The notes under the pieces were generated by a model. It worked only from the letters and a program-made list of their open reading frames with translations. It was not told the DNA's origin and made no database searches. From NCBI RefSeq assembly GCF_000013625.1, contig NC_009659.1:310001-374000 (forward strand): a DNA stretch of 64,000 bases, written 5' to 3'. Both the position numbers and the translations under genes were made by a program. Source of the stretch: Janthinobacterium sp. Marseille. GTDB lineage: Bacteria; Pseudomonadota; Gammaproteobacteria; Burkholderiales; Burkholderiaceae_D. Of this stretch, positions 26,843 through 36,921 are shown one piece after another (positions within the stretch are counted from its first letter, which is position 1; each line of letters begins with the position of its first letter).

Positions 26843-27193
26843 ATGAATGCAGTTGCCGAAATGCCATCCCCTATCGTTTTCAGCGACAGCGCTGCAATGA
26901 AAGTTGCAGAACTGATCGAAGAAGAGGGTAATCCAGACCTGAAACTGCGCGTGTTTGTTCAAGGCGGCGGTTGCTCGGGCTTCCAGTATGGTTTCACCTT
27001 CGATGAAATCGTCAATGAAGACGACACCACCATGACCAAGAACGGCGTACAGCTGTTGATCGACTCGATGAGCTACCAGTATCTGGTCGGCGCCGAAATT
27101 GATTACAAGGATGACCTGGAAGGCGCGCAATTCGTGATCAAGAATCCGAATGCGACGACGACTTGTGGTTGTGGTTCTTCGTTCTCGGCTTAA
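26843..27193 (+). CDS. erpA: Iron-sulfur cluster insertion protein ErpA
   Basis: A-type carrier that delivers Fe-S clusters to apoproteins. 116 residues with the three cluster cysteines C44 ([10 protein letters not shown]), C108 and C110 ([10 protein letters not shown]), the ErpA/HesB pattern. A TATAAT box at 26808-26813 lies 29 bp ahead of the ATG, so it may have its own promoter as well as read-through from the bactofilin gene. GCAGGAGCC is the ribosome site, and a strong terminator follows. Confidence 0.95.
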   Translation: MNAVAEMPSPIVFSDSAAMKVAELIEEEGNPDLKLRVFVQGGGCSGFQYGFTFDEIVNEDDTTMTKNGVQLLIDSMSYQYLVGAEIDYKDDLEGAQFVIKNPNATTTCGCGSSFSA

Positions 27194-27243
27194 TTTCAAG
27201 TAAGAGATTCAGCGAGCAAACGATACAGCTCGTTTCCGGATGT

Positions 27244-27273
27244 AAAAAGCGCAGAAGATTCTGCGCTTTTTTT
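27244..27273. terminator. Terminator between convergent erpA and anmK
   Basis: AAAGCGCAGAA and TTCTGCGCTTT form an 11-bp stem, followed by a T-run to 27273. The A-rich left flank makes it work on the minus strand too. Confidence 0.9.
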
Positions 27274-27294
27274 ATGCCCGCACGCTTTGCATGC

Positions 27295-28425
27295 TCAGGC
27301 CGGATACAGCGCGCCTAGTATCCGAAAGCCGCGCGCACCGGTCACCGATGGCAGGTTACCCGGCTCACGTACGCTGAAGCGTTGCGCCAGCCATGCAAAG
27401 GCCAGTGCTTCCACCTGGTTCGGTGCAACCCCCAGTGCAGCGGTCGATTCGACCTTGATGTCTGCCTGGTGCAGCTTCAATGCATAGTGCAGCAGCGTCA
27501 GCAGATAGTGGTTGTAAGCACCGCCACCGCACACATACACCGCCTGGGTTTGCGGTGCATACAACTTGATCGCATCGGCCAGCGTGGTGGCGGTAAAGAC
27601 CGCCAGCGTAGTCTGTACATCGGCACTCGCCAGGTTTGGAAAGTCAGCCAGTTTCTGCGCCAGCCAGGCCGGATGGAATAAATCGCGGCCGGTACTCTTC
27701 GGCGGCGGTGCGGCGAAGAAGGGTTCATCGCGCAAGGTCTTGAGCAAGTCGGCATCAACCTTGCCGGTCTTCGCCCATTCACCGTTCGCATCATAGGCCT
27801 GGCCATTGTGTTGCGCGATCCATGCATCCATCAAGACATTGCCGGGGCCGGTGTCAAAGCCTATCACTGCGGCTGCGCTGTTGTGCGGCAGTATGCTGAT
27901 ATTGGCAATGCCGCCTATGTTCACGACGACGCGGTTTTCATCCGCTGAGCCAAACAGGGCGCGATGGAAGGCCGGCACCAGCGGTGCACCCTGCCCGCCG
28001 GCGGCAATGTCACGGCTGCGCAAGTCGGCGATCACGTCTATGCCGGTGAGTTCGGCCAGCAAGGCCGGGTTGTTGATTTGACGGGTGTAAGCGTGCTCAG
28101 GTCGGTGGCGTATGGTTTGTCCGTGTACGCCGATGGCAGCTACGCGTTCTGCGCTTAGTTGCGCTTGCTGCAGCAGGTCGGCCACGCATTCGGCGTAATA
28201 AGTAACCAGGGCGTTGGCGGCCAGTGCTTCGCGATGGATTTCATCCGGCCCCGGGCTTTGCAAGGCCATCAACTCGGCACGCAGCTCGTCGGGGAAGGGT
28301 ATATAGGCGGCAGCCAGGGTCTGGCGTACTGTGCCATCAGCGGAAAATTCGGCAAGAATGCCATCGACGCCATCCAGGCTGGTGCCGGACATCAGGCCGA
28401 TGAAAAGGGAAGAATCAGTAGGCAT
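27295..28425 (-). CDS. anmK: Anhydro-N-acetylmuramic acid kinase
   Basis: Phosphorylates 1,6-anhydro-MurNAc released in peptidoglycan recycling, yielding MurNAc-6-phosphate. 376 residues of the ASKHA fold, with the N-terminal phosphate loop LMSGTSLDGVD (11-21) and the adenosine-side motifs GFDTGPGNVLMDAW and VCGGGAYN. It is downstream of a cell-wall peptidase on the same strand with a 94-bp gap, a recurring arrangement next to tyrS and erpA in this order. No murQ is seen nearby. Confidence 0.95.
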   Translation of the reverse strand: MPTDSSLFIGLMSGTSLDGVDGILAEFSADGTVRQTLAAAYIPFPDELRAELMALQSPGPDEIHREALAANALVTYYAECVADLLQQAQLSAERVAAIGVHGQTIRHRPEHAYTRQINNPALLAELTGIDVIADLRSRDIAAGGQGAPLVPAFHRALFGSADENRVVVNIGGIANISILPHNSAAAVIGFDTGPGNVLMDAWIAQHNGQAYDANGEWAKTGKVDADLLKTLRDEPFFAAPPPKSTGRDLFHPAWLAQKLADFPNLASADVQTTLAVFTATTLADAIKLYAPQTQAVYVCGGGAYNHYLLTLLHYALKLHQADIKVESTAALGVAPNQVEALAFAWLAQRFSVREPGNLPSVTGARGFRILGALYPA

Positions 28426-28479
28426 AAAAAAACCGTTCGTCAGGGTAGTTCACTCTACACTGGACCAACGGTTTTGTGG

Positions 28480-28507
28480 AAGCGGATCACGCGCTGGCGA
28501 TCCGCTT
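28480..28507. terminator. Hairpin between M23 peptidase gene and anmK
   Basis: AAGCGGATC (28480-28488) pairs with GATCCGCTT (28499-28507). On the minus strand CCACAAAACC follows, so there is no proper T-run; it may attenuate rather than end transcription. Confidence 0.4.
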
Positions 28508-28519
28508 GTGTGCTGCAAT

Positions 28520-29887
28520 TTATTTGGCTGCGAGGCGGACGTTGTTATTTTCCGGGCTCAGCAAGGCAAAGCGATGCGTCATGTCATTCGCGACATTACG
28601 GAATTTTTGCATTTGCGATGCGGTCAGCGGTTGTGCGTTTGGAATGTCGACGGTCATCGGATCACGTGCTTCATTGTTGACACGGAACTCGTAGTGCAGA
28701 TGAGGTCCGGTCGACCAGCCGGTCATGCCGACATAGCCGATCACCTGGCCCTGGCTGACTTTGCTGCCTTTGCGCAGATTGGTGGCGAAGCGGCTCATGT
28801 GTGCATAGGCGGTCGAATATTTTGACCAGTGCTTGATGATGACCACATTGCCGTAACCGCGCTGGGTACCGGCAAAGTCGATTACGCCGTCGCCGGAAGC
28901 ACGGATAGGGGTACCGATCGCGGCAGCGAAGTCGACGCCTTTATGTGCTTTCCACAAACCGGAGATAGGATGCTTGCGTACCGAGAAGCCGGAAGAAATA
29001 CGGGAGAACTCCAGTGGCGATTTGAGGAAGGCCTTTTTCAGCGATTTGCCGTCAAAGCCATAGTAGCCGCCGCTGGAAGCAACGCTAGGGTCGTCAAACC
29101 AGACCGATTGATAGGTCGCCGGGCCATTCATGAATTCGCCTGCGAGCACACGGCCGGCATAGACATATTCACCGTTTTGCCAGAATGTCTCGTAGACTAC
29201 ATTGAAGCGGTCACCGCGACGCAGGTCGGAACCGAAGTCGATGTTGGTGGAAAACATATCGACGATTTGCGAAGCGACGTTATCCGGGATTTGCGCAGCG
29301 TCAGTGGCGGCAAACAGCGATGATCTGATTTCACCGGAACGCATCTCGATGCGTCGTTCCATCGCCACGGCTTTTTCGCTGGCCTTGAAGCTTTTGCCTT
29401 CGCGGCGGATTTCGATGTTCTTCAGATTGCCGACGCCGGTACCGGTCGTGCTGCTGAGCCAGTTCAGTTCGCCGTCTTCATTGGTTTGCACCTGTACGCG
29501 CTTGCCGGCTTTCAGTTGCATCACATTGCGGGCAACGGCATCGGATTTGATAAAGGCGGTAGCGGCATCATCATCGACGCCAAGGCGGCCCAGCAAAGTC
29601 GCGAGGGTGTCGCCGGAGCGCACGCGTTCTTCGCTGATGTAATTCTGCTGGAGTTTATCGAGGGCGGCGATCTGGTCGGCCAGATGCGGCAGCTGCAACT
29701 CCTGCGTGATGGACTTGATCGGCAAATCATCTGCGTCGGGGGCCATAGGTGCCACACCTGCGGCGCCAAACGCGCACACCGCCAACAACAGCGCGGAGGC
29801 TGAAACGATGCGAGTTTTGCGGGATGAACCGAGTAGTAGTTTCTTGCTGGCTGAGCTTGCGCTAAGTAATTTATTTAATGTGAACAT
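28520..29887 (-). CDS. Peptidoglycan DD-metalloendopeptidase, M23 family
   Basis: 455-residue envelope hydrolase, MepM/YebA-like. A basic N-terminus and hydrophobic segment (about 27-46) export or anchor it; a LysM-like/OapA-type region follows (about 80-130). The LytM domain carries the zinc ligands H315 and D319 (AHKGVDF) and the HxH pair H396/H398 (GPHLHYEF), so it should be catalytically active and cut peptide crosslinks during wall growth. No good ribosome site precedes the ATG at 29887. It is divergent from tyrS and upstream of the wall-recycling kinase anmK. Confidence 0.92.
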   Translation of the reverse strand: MFTLNKLLSASSASKKLLLGSSRKTRIVSASALLLAVCAFGAAGVAPMAPDADDLPIKSITQELQLPHLADQIAALDKLQQNYISEERVRSGDTLATLLGRLGVDDDAATAFIKSDAVARNVMQLKAGKRVQVQTNEDGELNWLSSTTGTGVGNLKNIEIRREGKSFKASEKAVAMERRIEMRSGEIRSSLFAATDAAQIPDNVASQIVDMFSTNIDFGSDLRRGDRFNVVYETFWQNGEYVYAGRVLAGEFMNGPATYQSVWFDDPSVASSGGYYGFDGKSLKKAFLKSPLEFSRISSGFSVRKHPISGLWKAHKGVDFAAAIGTPIRASGDGVIDFAGTQRGYGNVVIIKHWSKYSTAYAHMSRFATNLRKGSKVSQGQVIGYVGMTGWSTGPHLHYEFRVNNEARDPMTVDIPNAQPLTASQMQKFRNVANDMTHRFALLSPENNNVRLAAK

Positions 29888-30043
29888 GCAATAAGTTAAA
29901 ATCTGCCGCTTGTTCGGTTTCTCTTTCTTGTGCTTTTATTAGTTGATGAACGGCAAGGTTAGAGTGACTGGGACTTAAATTAAAAAAGCATTGTACCGAT
30001 TTCTGTTTTTCTTACCTCTTTTCTTACAATTTATTTTCACGAT

Positions 30044-31285
30044 ATGGACGTTTCTTCTAGCAGCAAAGCGGTGCAATTGCCTCTCTCAGACAAGGTGCAA
30101 GAGGCCCTGACGGTCGCTAAGCGCGGCGTTGAAGAATTGTTAATCGAATCAGAGTTCGCGCAAAAGCTCGCACGCTCTGAACAAACCGGCAAACCTTTGC
30201 GCATCAAACTCGGTCTGGACCCGACTGCACCAGATTTGCACCTGGGCCACACCGTCGTTCTCAACAAGATGCGTCAGTTGCAAGATCTGGGCCATCAGGT
30301 CATCTTCCTGATCGGTGATTTCACCTCGATGATCGGCGATCCGTCCGGCCGCAATATCACGCGTCCGCCGTTGACGAAAGAGCAAATCGAAGAGAACGCG
30401 AAGACTTACTTCTCGCAAGCCAGCCTGGTGCTGGATCCGGAGCGGACCGAGATCCGCTATAACTCCGAATGGTGCGACCCGTTGGGCGCACGCGGCATGA
30501 TCGAGCTATCGGCCAAATACACGGTGGCGCGCATCCTGGAACGGGAAGACTTTACCAAGCGCTTCAAGGCCAATACGCCTATCTCCCTGCATGAATTCCT
30601 GTATCCGCTGATGCAGGGCTATGACTCGGTTGCCCTGCAGTCCGACCTGGAACTGGGCGGCACGGATCAGAAATTCAACTTGCTGGTTGGTCGCGAGTTG
30701 CAAAAAAGTTATGGCCAGGAGCAGCAATGCATACTGACCATGCCTTTGCTTGAAGGTTTGGACGGCGTCGAAAAGATGTCGAAATCGAAAGGCAATTACA
30801 TCGGCATCACCGAGCCGGGCAACACCATGTTCGCCAAGCTGATGAGCATTTCCGATGTGATGATGTGGCGTTACTACGAATTATTGTCTTTCCGATCACT
30901 AAGTGAAATTGCCCAATTCAAGAAAGAAGTCGAAGGCGGCCGCAATCCGCGCGACATCAAGGTCTTGCTGGCGCAGGAAATCGTTGCACGCTTCCATTCG
31001 GTGCAAGCCGGTGAAGATGCATTGACCGATTTCGTCAATCGCTCGAAAGGCGGCATCCCGCACGATATTCCGGAAGTCGCCTTGAGTGGCGCACCTTTGG
31101 GCATAGGCCAATTGCTCAAGCAGGCCAATCTGTGCGCTTCTACTTCGGAAGCCTTGCGTATGGTGGAGCAGGGTGGCGTGCGTATCGATGGCGCGGTGAT
31201 CAGTGACAAAGGACTGAAGGTCGAAGCCGGCACGCTGGTAGTGCAGGTTGGCAAGCGCAAGTTTGCCCGCGTAACCCTGGCTTGA
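30044..31285 (+). CDS. tyrS: Tyrosyl-tRNA synthetase
   Basis: Charges tRNA-Tyr. 413 residues of the TyrRS type with the class I signature HLGH (66-69, in [13 protein letters not shown]), the KMSKS motif at 244-248 and a C-terminal S4 RNA-binding domain (about 345-410). GC-poor DNA precedes the start (29888-30043) and no T-box or other leader element is apparent. It is followed 10 bp later by dtd, so the two synthesis-quality genes are probably co-transcribed. Confidence 0.97.
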   Translation: MDVSSSSKAVQLPLSDKVQEALTVAKRGVEELLIESEFAQKLARSEQTGKPLRIKLGLDPTAPDLHLGHTVVLNKMRQLQDLGHQVIFLIGDFTSMIGDPSGRNITRPPLTKEQIEENAKTYFSQASLVLDPERTEIRYNSEWCDPLGARGMIELSAKYTVARILEREDFTKRFKANTPISLHEFLYPLMQGYDSVALQSDLELGGTDQKFNLLVGRELQKSYGQEQQCILTMPLLEGLDGVEKMSKSKGNYIGITEPGNTMFAKLMSISDVMMWRYYELLSFRSLSEIAQFKKEVEGGRNPRDIKVLLAQEIVARFHSVQAGEDALTDFVNRSKGGIPHDIPEVALSGAPLGIGQLLKQANLCASTSEALRMVEQGGVRIDGAVISDKGLKVEAGTLVVQVGKRKFARVTLA

Positions 31286-31295
31286 GCGACGCCGC

Positions 31296-31745
31296 ATGAT
31301 CGCACTCTTGCAGCGGGTCGCGCATGCCAGCGTTGTGGTGGATGGCGCGACGGTAGGAGCGATTGATGCCGGGCTGATGGTATTGCTGTGCGCCGAGCGC
31401 GGCGATACCGAGAAAGAAGCCGATGCCTTGCTCGCCAAATTGTTGTCGTATAGGGTGTTTTCCGATGCGGCGGGCAAGATGAACCTGAGTGTGGTCGATA
31501 CGGCTGGTGGTGTGTTGCTGGTGCCGCAATTCACGCTGGCGGCAGATACCAGGTCCGGTACGCGGCCGTCGTTTACACCTGCGGCTGCACCGGATGTGGC
31601 GCGCGCCCTGTTTAATTATTTTGTGATGCAGGCACGTAGCCGGCATGCGGATATCGCGACCGGCGAATTCGGGGCAGATATGAAGGTGTCGCTGACCAAT
31701 GACGGGCCGGTGACCTTTTGGTTGCAGGTAAAGCCGGTGGTTTGA
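31296..31745 (+). CDS. dtd: D-aminoacyl-tRNA deacylase
   Basis: Removes D-amino acids, notably D-Tyr, mischarged onto tRNA. 149 residues with the conserved VPQFTLAAD motif and the cross-subunit Gly-Pro motif in NDGPVTFWL near the C-terminus. It lies immediately downstream of tyrS, a functional pairing because TyrRS is a main source of D-Tyr-tRNA. The length is normal. Confidence 0.96.
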   Translation: MIALLQRVAHASVVVDGATVGAIDAGLMVLLCAERGDTEKEADALLAKLLSYRVFSDAAGKMNLSVVDTAGGVLLVPQFTLAADTRSGTRPSFTPAAAPDVARALFNYFVMQARSRHADIATGEFGADMKVSLTNDGPVTFWLQVKPVV

Positions 31746-31754
31746 AATATCCGT

Positions 31755-31778
31755 GCGGCAGGTTTTGTCGGCTGCCGC
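31755..31778 (+). terminator. Weak hairpin after dtd
   Basis: GCGGCAG (31755-31761) pairs with CTGCCGC (31772-31778). TAAAATA follows rather than a T-run, so termination would be inefficient; the TAAAAT (31779-31784) may instead be the -10 for the next gene. Confidence 0.35.
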
Positions 31779-31817
31779 TAAAATACTTTCACTTAAAAAT
31801 AACTGGTCGGGTGCACG

Positions 31818-32465
31818 ATGAAACTATGGAGTGATTCCTTCAAGGATGGCGCGACAATCCCGGGTGAGTTCGCATTTTGCGTGATAGCCCCGGCGACGCA
31901 CGTCACTTTATCCGCCAATAAAAATCCCCACCTGGCCTGGAGTGGCTTGCCTGCCGCTACCAAATCGCTGGCCTTGATCGTGCACGACCCGGATGTACCT
32001 TCGCGTGGCGATGATGTGAACCAGGAGGGCAAGACAGTGCCGGCCGATTTGCCGCGCGTCGACTTCTTCCACTGGACGCTGGTCGACCTGCCGCCGGACA
32101 CGCAGCAAATTGCCGCCGGATCTTTTGCGCACGGTGTGACGCCACGCGGTAAATCCGGTCCGGCGATTGCGAATTCGCCGGTTCCGGGCGCTCGTCACGG
32201 GATCAACGATTACACCGGCTGGTTTGCGCAGGATGTCGATATGGCCGGTGCTTACTTTGGCTATGACGGCCCGTGCCCGCCGTGGAACGATGCGATTGTG
32301 CACCGCTATGTATTTACGCTGTATGCGCTGGATATTGCCAGCGTGCCGGTGGACGGCCAGTTCAGTGGACAGCAGGTGCGTGATGCGATCGCCGGACATG
32401 TATTGGCCGAAGCGAGTGTCAGCGCTAGCTATACCTTGAATCCGACACTGGTCGCGGCCAAGTAA
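31818..32465 (+). CDS. YbhB/YbcL-family PEBP-like protein
   Basis: 215-residue phosphatidylethanolamine-binding-protein fold of the bacterial Raf-kinase-inhibitor-like group. The ligand-pocket motif VHDPDVPSRGD and the later FFHWTLVDLP and GPCPPWND stretches match the family. There is no signal peptide, so it is cytoplasmic like YbhB. The true biological role of these proteins in bacteria is unsettled. It precedes a histidine phosphatase by 10 bp and is probably co-transcribed with it. Confidence 0.88.
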   Translation: MKLWSDSFKDGATIPGEFAFCVIAPATHVTLSANKNPHLAWSGLPAATKSLALIVHDPDVPSRGDDVNQEGKTVPADLPRVDFFHWTLVDLPPDTQQIAAGSFAHGVTPRGKSGPAIANSPVPGARHGINDYTGWFAQDVDMAGAYFGYDGPCPPWNDAIVHRYVFTLYALDIASVPVDGQFSGQQVRDAIAGHVLAEASVSASYTLNPTLVAAK

Positions 32466-32475
32466 TGAGGATGAT

Positions 32476-33126
32476 GTGACAGAAATATTATTGATACGCC
32501 ATGGCGAAACAGAATGGAATGTCGGCAAGCGTTTGCAGGGACATACCGATGTTGCGCTGAACCGTGAAGGCGTACGCCAGGCAACGGCATTGGGCCGTAT
32601 CCTGCTGGATGAACCGCTGGATGCAATTTACTCGAGCGACCTGCTGCGTGCCTACGATACAGCACAGGCAGTGGCGCTGCCGCGCGGCATGAAAGTGCTG
32701 ACCGAGCAGGGTTTGCGTGAGCGTTGCTTCGGCGGCTTCGAAGGCTTGAATCATCCGGAAATCAAGGAAAAGTATCCGGAAGATTATGCCGCGTGGCAGC
32801 GTCGAGACATTGACGCGCGTTACCCGGATGGGGAACGTCGTGCGGAAACCCTGCGTGAATTTGCCGCACGGGCAGTGGATTGCATCGCGCGCCTGGCCAG
32901 TACTCCCGGTTACCGCAAGATCGCCGTCTTTACCCATGGCGGCGTGCTGGATTCGGTCTACCGTCGTGTCAAGAACATGGGCTATGAGCATCCGCGCGAT
33001 TTTGATGTCTTGAATGCCAGTATTAATCGCGTCACCTGGGACGGCCGGGACTTTCAGATTTTGCAATGGGCGGATGTCTCGCATCTGGCGCATGCATCGC
33101 TGGATGAGAGCGATAACCCCAAATAA
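32476..33126 (+). CDS. Histidine phosphatase family protein (phosphoglycerate-mutase-like)
   Basis: 216 residues. The phosphohistidine motif LIRHGETEWN (H9) and the second catalytic His in FTHGGVLDSVYR are intact, with E11 in the RHGE motif. Such small branch-2 proteins include phosphatases of sugars, nucleotides and cobalamin intermediates; the substrate cannot be told. It starts with GTG at 32476 with GAGG at 32467-32470; the overlapping ATG at 32474 is followed directly by TGA. Confidence 0.88.
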   Translation: MTEILLIRHGETEWNVGKRLQGHTDVALNREGVRQATALGRILLDEPLDAIYSSDLLRAYDTAQAVALPRGMKVLTEQGLRERCFGGFEGLNHPEIKEKYPEDYAAWQRRDIDARYPDGERRAETLREFAARAVDCIARLASTPGYRKIAVFTHGGVLDSVYRRVKNMGYEHPRDFDVLNASINRVTWDGRDFQILQWADVSHLAHASLDESDNPK

Positions 33127-33253
33127 CGAAATCAATTAAGCAAAATAGGCAAACTGGCAATAAGTTGCCTGCAAATACAACGTTTGGCGCATTGCTTCAT
33201 AAGTCACAGGCGGATACGGCTAAAATAGCGGTTTTCCTCCGCCAGCTGCTGCC

Positions 33254-34270
33254 GTGAACATCGGTCCCTATTCCCTCCCGAACAATGTGTTTGTCGCCCC
33301 TATGGCCGGGGTGACGGATAGGCCGTTCCGGCAATTGTGCAAACAATTGGGTGCAGGTTATGCAGTGTCGGAGATGGCAGCATCCAATCCGCGCCTGTGG
33401 GCCAGCGATAAATCGACGCGCCGCACCAATCACGATGGCGAAGTAGAGCCGAAGGCGGTGCAGATTGCCGGGGCCGATCCAGTCTTATTGGCGGAGTGTG
33501 CAAAATTCAATGTTGATCGCGGTGCGCAAATCATCGACATCAATATGGGCTGCCCGGTAAAAAAAGTGTGCAATAGCTGGTGTGGTTCTGCCCTGTTGCA
33601 GCATGAAAGCCTGGTTGCAGAAATCCTGGAGGCGGTAGTCGCTTCGGTGAATGTGCCGGTCACGCTGAAATTCCGTACCGGCTGGGACCGGGCGCACAAG
33701 AATGCCTTGAATATTGCGCGTATCGCCGAGCAGAGCGGCATTGCGATGTTGACCTTGCACGGTCGTACACGCGCCGACGGTTACAGTGGTGACGCCGAGT
33801 ACGAGACGATTACCGCAGTCAAGGCGGCAGTCTCTATCCCGGTCGTCGCCAATGGCGATATCACGACGCCGGAGAAAGCGCGCTATGTGCTGGATGTGAC
33901 CGGTGCCGACGCGATCATGATCGGTCGTGCGGCGCAGGGACGGCCGTGGATATTCCGCGAAATCGAGCATTACTTGCGTACCGGCACGTATTTGCCGGCA
34001 CCGATGATCGCCGAAGTACGCACGCTGATGGATGAGCATTTGCGTGCGCATTACGCTTTTTACGGCGAATACCTGGGTGTGCGTACCGCACGCAAGCATA
34101 TCGGTTGGTACGTACGCGAACTTGTTGGCGGCGAAGCATTTCGTCAACAAATGAACAAGCTGGAAGACTGCGAGCAGCAATTGGCTGCCGTAAATACATT
34201 TTTTGAGTTGCAGTTGGCCCACGGCGAGCGGTTACAATATCGTCCGACCGCAGAAAAGTTGGCCGCCTGA
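33254..34270 (+). CDS. dusB: tRNA-dihydrouridine synthase B
   Basis: FMN enzyme that reduces U17 of tRNA to dihydrouridine. 338 residues with the FMN-binding start VAPMAGVTDRPFR, the catalytic C100 in DINMGCPVKK, and LHGRTR and GRAAQGRPWIF phosphate-binding motifs. It begins with GTG at 33254; no ATG fits the family N-terminus. TAAAAT at 33221-33226 may be the -10. It precedes fis by about 80 bp, the same dusB-fis pairing as in E. coli. Confidence 0.95.
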   Translation: MNIGPYSLPNNVFVAPMAGVTDRPFRQLCKQLGAGYAVSEMAASNPRLWASDKSTRRTNHDGEVEPKAVQIAGADPVLLAECAKFNVDRGAQIIDINMGCPVKKVCNSWCGSALLQHESLVAEILEAVVASVNVPVTLKFRTGWDRAHKNALNIARIAEQSGIAMLTLHGRTRADGYSGDAEYETITAVKAAVSIPVVANGDITTPEKARYVLDVTGADAIMIGRAAQGRPWIFREIEHYLRTGTYLPAPMIAEVRTLMDEHLRAHYAFYGEYLGVRTARKHIGWYVRELVGGEAFRQQMNKLEDCEQQLAAVNTFFELQLAHGERLQYRPTAEKLAA

Positions 34271-34349
34271 TAAGGGCTTGGTGTCTTGCCATGTAAGTGG
34301 CAGAATGCGAGCCCGACAAATTATAAAAACGCGCAATCAACCAAGCACA

Positions 34350-34583
34350 ATGAGCAAAGATAATATCCAAGAAGTCGTCAAGAAAAGCCTGGAGAAGTAT
34401 TTCAAGGATCTTGGTGAGCAAATGCCATCGAATGTCTATGAGATGGTGGTCTTCACAGTAGAAAAGCCCATCCTCGAAGCAGTAATGGAGCGGGCCGAAG
34501 GCAATCAGTCGCACGCGGCGGATATGCTGGGCATCAACCGCAATACCCTGCGCAAGAAATTGCAGCAGCACGATTTATTGTAA
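34350..34583 (+). CDS. fis: DNA-binding protein Fis
   Basis: Nucleoid protein that bends DNA and controls growth-rate-linked promoters. 77 residues from the ATG at 34350; a longer open frame exists upstream but overlaps dusB and lacks similarity. The C-terminal helix-turn-helix HAADMLGINRNTLRKKLQQHDLL is the conserved Fis domain. The N-terminal beta-hairpin arm of enterobacterial Fis is shortened, as in other betaproteobacteria. Co-transcription with dusB is likely, so dusB transcription would set Fis supply. Confidence 0.94.
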   Translation: MSKDNIQEVVKKSLEKYFKDLGEQMPSNVYEMVVFTVEKPILEAVMERAEGNQSHAADMLGINRNTLRKKLQQHDLL

Positions 34584-34595
34584 TACCCGACTTTC

Positions 34596-34618
34596 TTCCC
34601 GCACTCCCGGCGGGAAGT
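34596..34618 (+). terminator. Hairpin after fis
   Basis: CTTCCCGC (34596-34603) pairs with GCGGGAAG (34611-34618) 12 bp after the fis stop. TGAATAAG follows instead of a T-run, so it is a weak or processing-type stem. Confidence 0.45.
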
Positions 34619-34715
34619 GAATAAGCTAAGGGCTGCGATGTAAGCCAATCGCGTAAGTTGGATCCCTGTTGCGACGCGCCTTTACCTTATTTAATTTACT
34701 TCCACTATTTTCATC

Positions 34716-36281
34716 ATGATCAAACAAGCTCTCATCTCGGTCTCTGACAAAACTGGCGTTCTGGAATTTGCGCGCGCCCTGTCAGGCATGGGCGTCAATA
34801 TCCTGTCCACCGGTGGTACGGCAAAACTGCTGGCCGAGAATGGCATCAGCGTTACCGAAGTAGCGGATTACACCGGTTTCCCGGAAATGCTGGACGGTCG
34901 CGTCAAGACCTTGCATCCGAAAGTACACGGCGGCATCCTGGCGCGCCGTGATTTCGCCGAGCACGTCAGCGCACTGGAAAAACACAACATCCCGACTATC
35001 GATATGGTGGTCGTCAATCTGTACCCATTCCAGCAAACCGTGGCACGTGAACATTGCTCTCTGGAAGATGCAATCGAAAATATCGATATCGGCGGTCCGG
35101 CCATGTTGCGTTCGTCGGCGAAGAACCATAAGGACGTTATCGTCATCTGCGATCCGACCGATTACAGCCAGGTCTTGGGCGAGTTGAGCGCGAACCAGGG
35201 TGAAGTCAGCTACGAAACCAAATTCACACTGGCGAAAAAAGTATTTGCACATACAGCGCAATATGACGGCGCCATCACCAATTACTTCACCTCGCTGGGC
35301 GCGGACAAGCAGCATGCAACACGCAGCTCCTACCCTGCAACCCTGAACCTGCATTTCGAAAAAGTGCAGGAAATGCGCTACGGCGAAAACCCGCACCAAT
35401 CGGCCGCCTTCTATCGCGAAAGCAATCCGCAAGTCGGCGCGCTGGCCAACTACACGCAATTGCAAGGCAAGGAACTGTCGTACAACAATATCGCCGATGC
35501 AGATGCCGCATGGGAATGCGTAAAGACTTTCGATGAGTCGGCATGCGTCATCATCAAGCATGCGAATCCTTGCGGCGTCGCAGTAGGTGCGAGCCCGCTG
35601 GAAGCGTATAGCAAGGCCTTGCAAACCGATCCGACCTCGGCGTTCGGCGGTATCATCGCCTTCAACCGCGAGCTGGATGGTAATGCGGCAGAAGCGGTCG
35701 CCAAACAATTCGTTGAAGTCTTGATTGCACCGTCGTTCAGCGAAAAGGCCAAACAGATTTTTGCCGGCAAACAAAATGTACGCCTGCTGGAAATCCCGCT
35801 CGGCAATGCCGTCAATGCACACGACTTCAAACGCGTGGGCGGTGGCTTGCTGGTGCAGTCGCCGGATGCAAAAAACGTCGTACTGGCTGAATTGAAAGTC
35901 GTCAGCAAGAAGCAACCGACGCCGCAGCAATTGCAGGACCTGATGTTTGCATGGCGCGTTGCCAAGTTCGTCAAATCGAATGCAATCGTGTTCTGCGCGA
36001 ATGGTATGACGATGGGTGTGGGCGCAGGGCAGATGAGCCGTATCGATTCCGCCCGTATCGCGTCGATCAAGGCGCAGAACGCAGGTTTGTCACTGGTCGG
36101 TACTGCGGTGGCGTCGGATGCCTTCTTCCCGTTCCGCGATGGCCTCGACGTCGTGGTGGCGGCAGGTGCGACCTCGGTGATCCATCCGGGCGGTTCGATG
36201 CGCGATCAGGAAGTGATCGATGCAGCGGACGAGCAGGGTGTCGTGATGCTGATGACAGGCACACGTCACTTCCGTCACTAA
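34716..36281 (+). CDS. purH: Bifunctional AICAR formyltransferase / IMP cyclohydrolase
   Basis: Carries out the last two steps of IMP synthesis. 521 residues: an N-terminal MGS-like cyclohydrolase domain ([20 protein letters not shown] ... [23 protein letters not shown]) and a C-terminal transformylase domain with the KHANPCGVA motif (Lys-His pair used in catalysis) and the [13 protein letters not shown] end. The length is normal. 132 bp separate it from fis, without a recognisable PurR box. A hairpin follows before ruvC. Confidence 0.97.
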   Translation: MIKQALISVSDKTGVLEFARALSGMGVNILSTGGTAKLLAENGISVTEVADYTGFPEMLDGRVKTLHPKVHGGILARRDFAEHVSALEKHNIPTIDMVVVNLYPFQQTVAREHCSLEDAIENIDIGGPAMLRSSAKNHKDVIVICDPTDYSQVLGELSANQGEVSYETKFTLAKKVFAHTAQYDGAITNYFTSLGADKQHATRSSYPATLNLHFEKVQEMRYGENPHQSAAFYRESNPQVGALANYTQLQGKELSYNNIADADAAWECVKTFDESACVIIKHANPCGVAVGASPLEAYSKALQTDPTSAFGGIIAFNRELDGNAAEAVAKQFVEVLIAPSFSEKAKQIFAGKQNVRLLEIPLGNAVNAHDFKRVGGGLLVQSPDAKNVVLAELKVVSKKQPTPQQLQDLMFAWRVAKFVKSNAIVFCANGMTMGVGAGQMSRIDSARIASIKAQNAGLSLVGTAVASDAFFPFRDGLDVVVAAGATSVIHPGGSMRDQEVIDAADEQGVVMLMTGTRHFRH

Positions 36282-36287
36282 TCAGCA

Positions 36288-36315
36288 AAGTCATGCGACA
36301 CTAGTCGCGTGACTT
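36288..36315 (+). terminator. Terminator-like hairpin between purH and ruvC
   Basis: AAGTCATGCGAC (36288-36299) pairs with GTCGCGTGACTT (36304-36315) with one wobble pair and a 4-nt loop; GTTTATAG follows. It is a strong stem with a poor T-run, starting 7 bp past the purH stop. Confidence 0.6.
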
Positions 36316-36337
36316 GTTTATAGCTACCTCTTATTCC

Positions 36338-36880
36338 ATGAAAATTCTCGGCATCGACCCCGGCTTGCGTACTACCGGCTTTGGCGTGATCGAGAAGCAT
36401 GGCAACAAACTCACCTATATCGCATCGGGCACCATCAAGACGCCCGATGCCGATTTGCCGCAACGCCTCAAAACCATACTCTCCAGTGTTTCCGAAGTGA
36501 TTGCGACTTATCATCCCGATTGTGCGGCGATTGAAAAAGTCTTCGTCAACGTGAACCCGCAATCGACGCTGTTGCTGGGACAGGCACGTGGCGCAGCCAT
36601 CTGTGCACTGGTGCATGCTGATTTGCTGGTGGCCGAATACACCGCGCTGCAAGTGAAGCAAGCGGTGGTCGGGCAGGGCAAGGCGCAAAAAGCACAGGTG
36701 CAGGACATGGTGCAGCGCCTGCTGAAGTTATCAGGCTTGCCCGGTACTGATGCCGCCGATGCATTGGGCGTCGCGATCTGCCATGCGCATAGCGGTGAAG
36801 CGCTGAGTGTGCTGGGTGCTTTGGCACCGGAGCTGGCGCGCAAGGGTTTGCGTGTACGCGGCGGCCGCCTGGTCGGTTAG
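36338..36880 (+). CDS. ruvC: Holliday junction resolvase RuvC
   Basis: Endonuclease that cuts Holliday junctions symmetrically. 180 residues from the ATG at 36338; the earlier in-frame start at 36314 adds eight unconserved residues. The catalytic acids D7 ([10 protein letters not shown]), E66 (AAIEKVF), D138 and D141 ([14 protein letters not shown]) are all present. First of the ruvC-ruvA-ruvB cluster, with a 41-bp gap to ruvA. Confidence 0.96.
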   Translation: MKILGIDPGLRTTGFGVIEKHGNKLTYIASGTIKTPDADLPQRLKTILSSVSEVIATYHPDCAAIEKVFVNVNPQSTLLLGQARGAAICALVHADLLVAEYTALQVKQAVVGQGKAQKAQVQDMVQRLLKLSGLPGTDAADALGVAICHAHSGEALSVLGALAPELARKGLRVRGGRLVG

Positions 36881-36921
36881 TATTAGTCTTCCGTTTTTAT
36901 ATTTCCCAAGGTCACACTGAG

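Noticed and set aside
34203..34349. Longer Fis protein starting inside dusB
   Set aside because: The 49 extra residues are out-of-frame dusB sequence; Fis starts at MSKDNIQEVV.
34782..35930. 382-codon minus-strand open frame inside purH
   Set aside because: Antisense to an intact, full-length purH; no start context and no recognisable motif.
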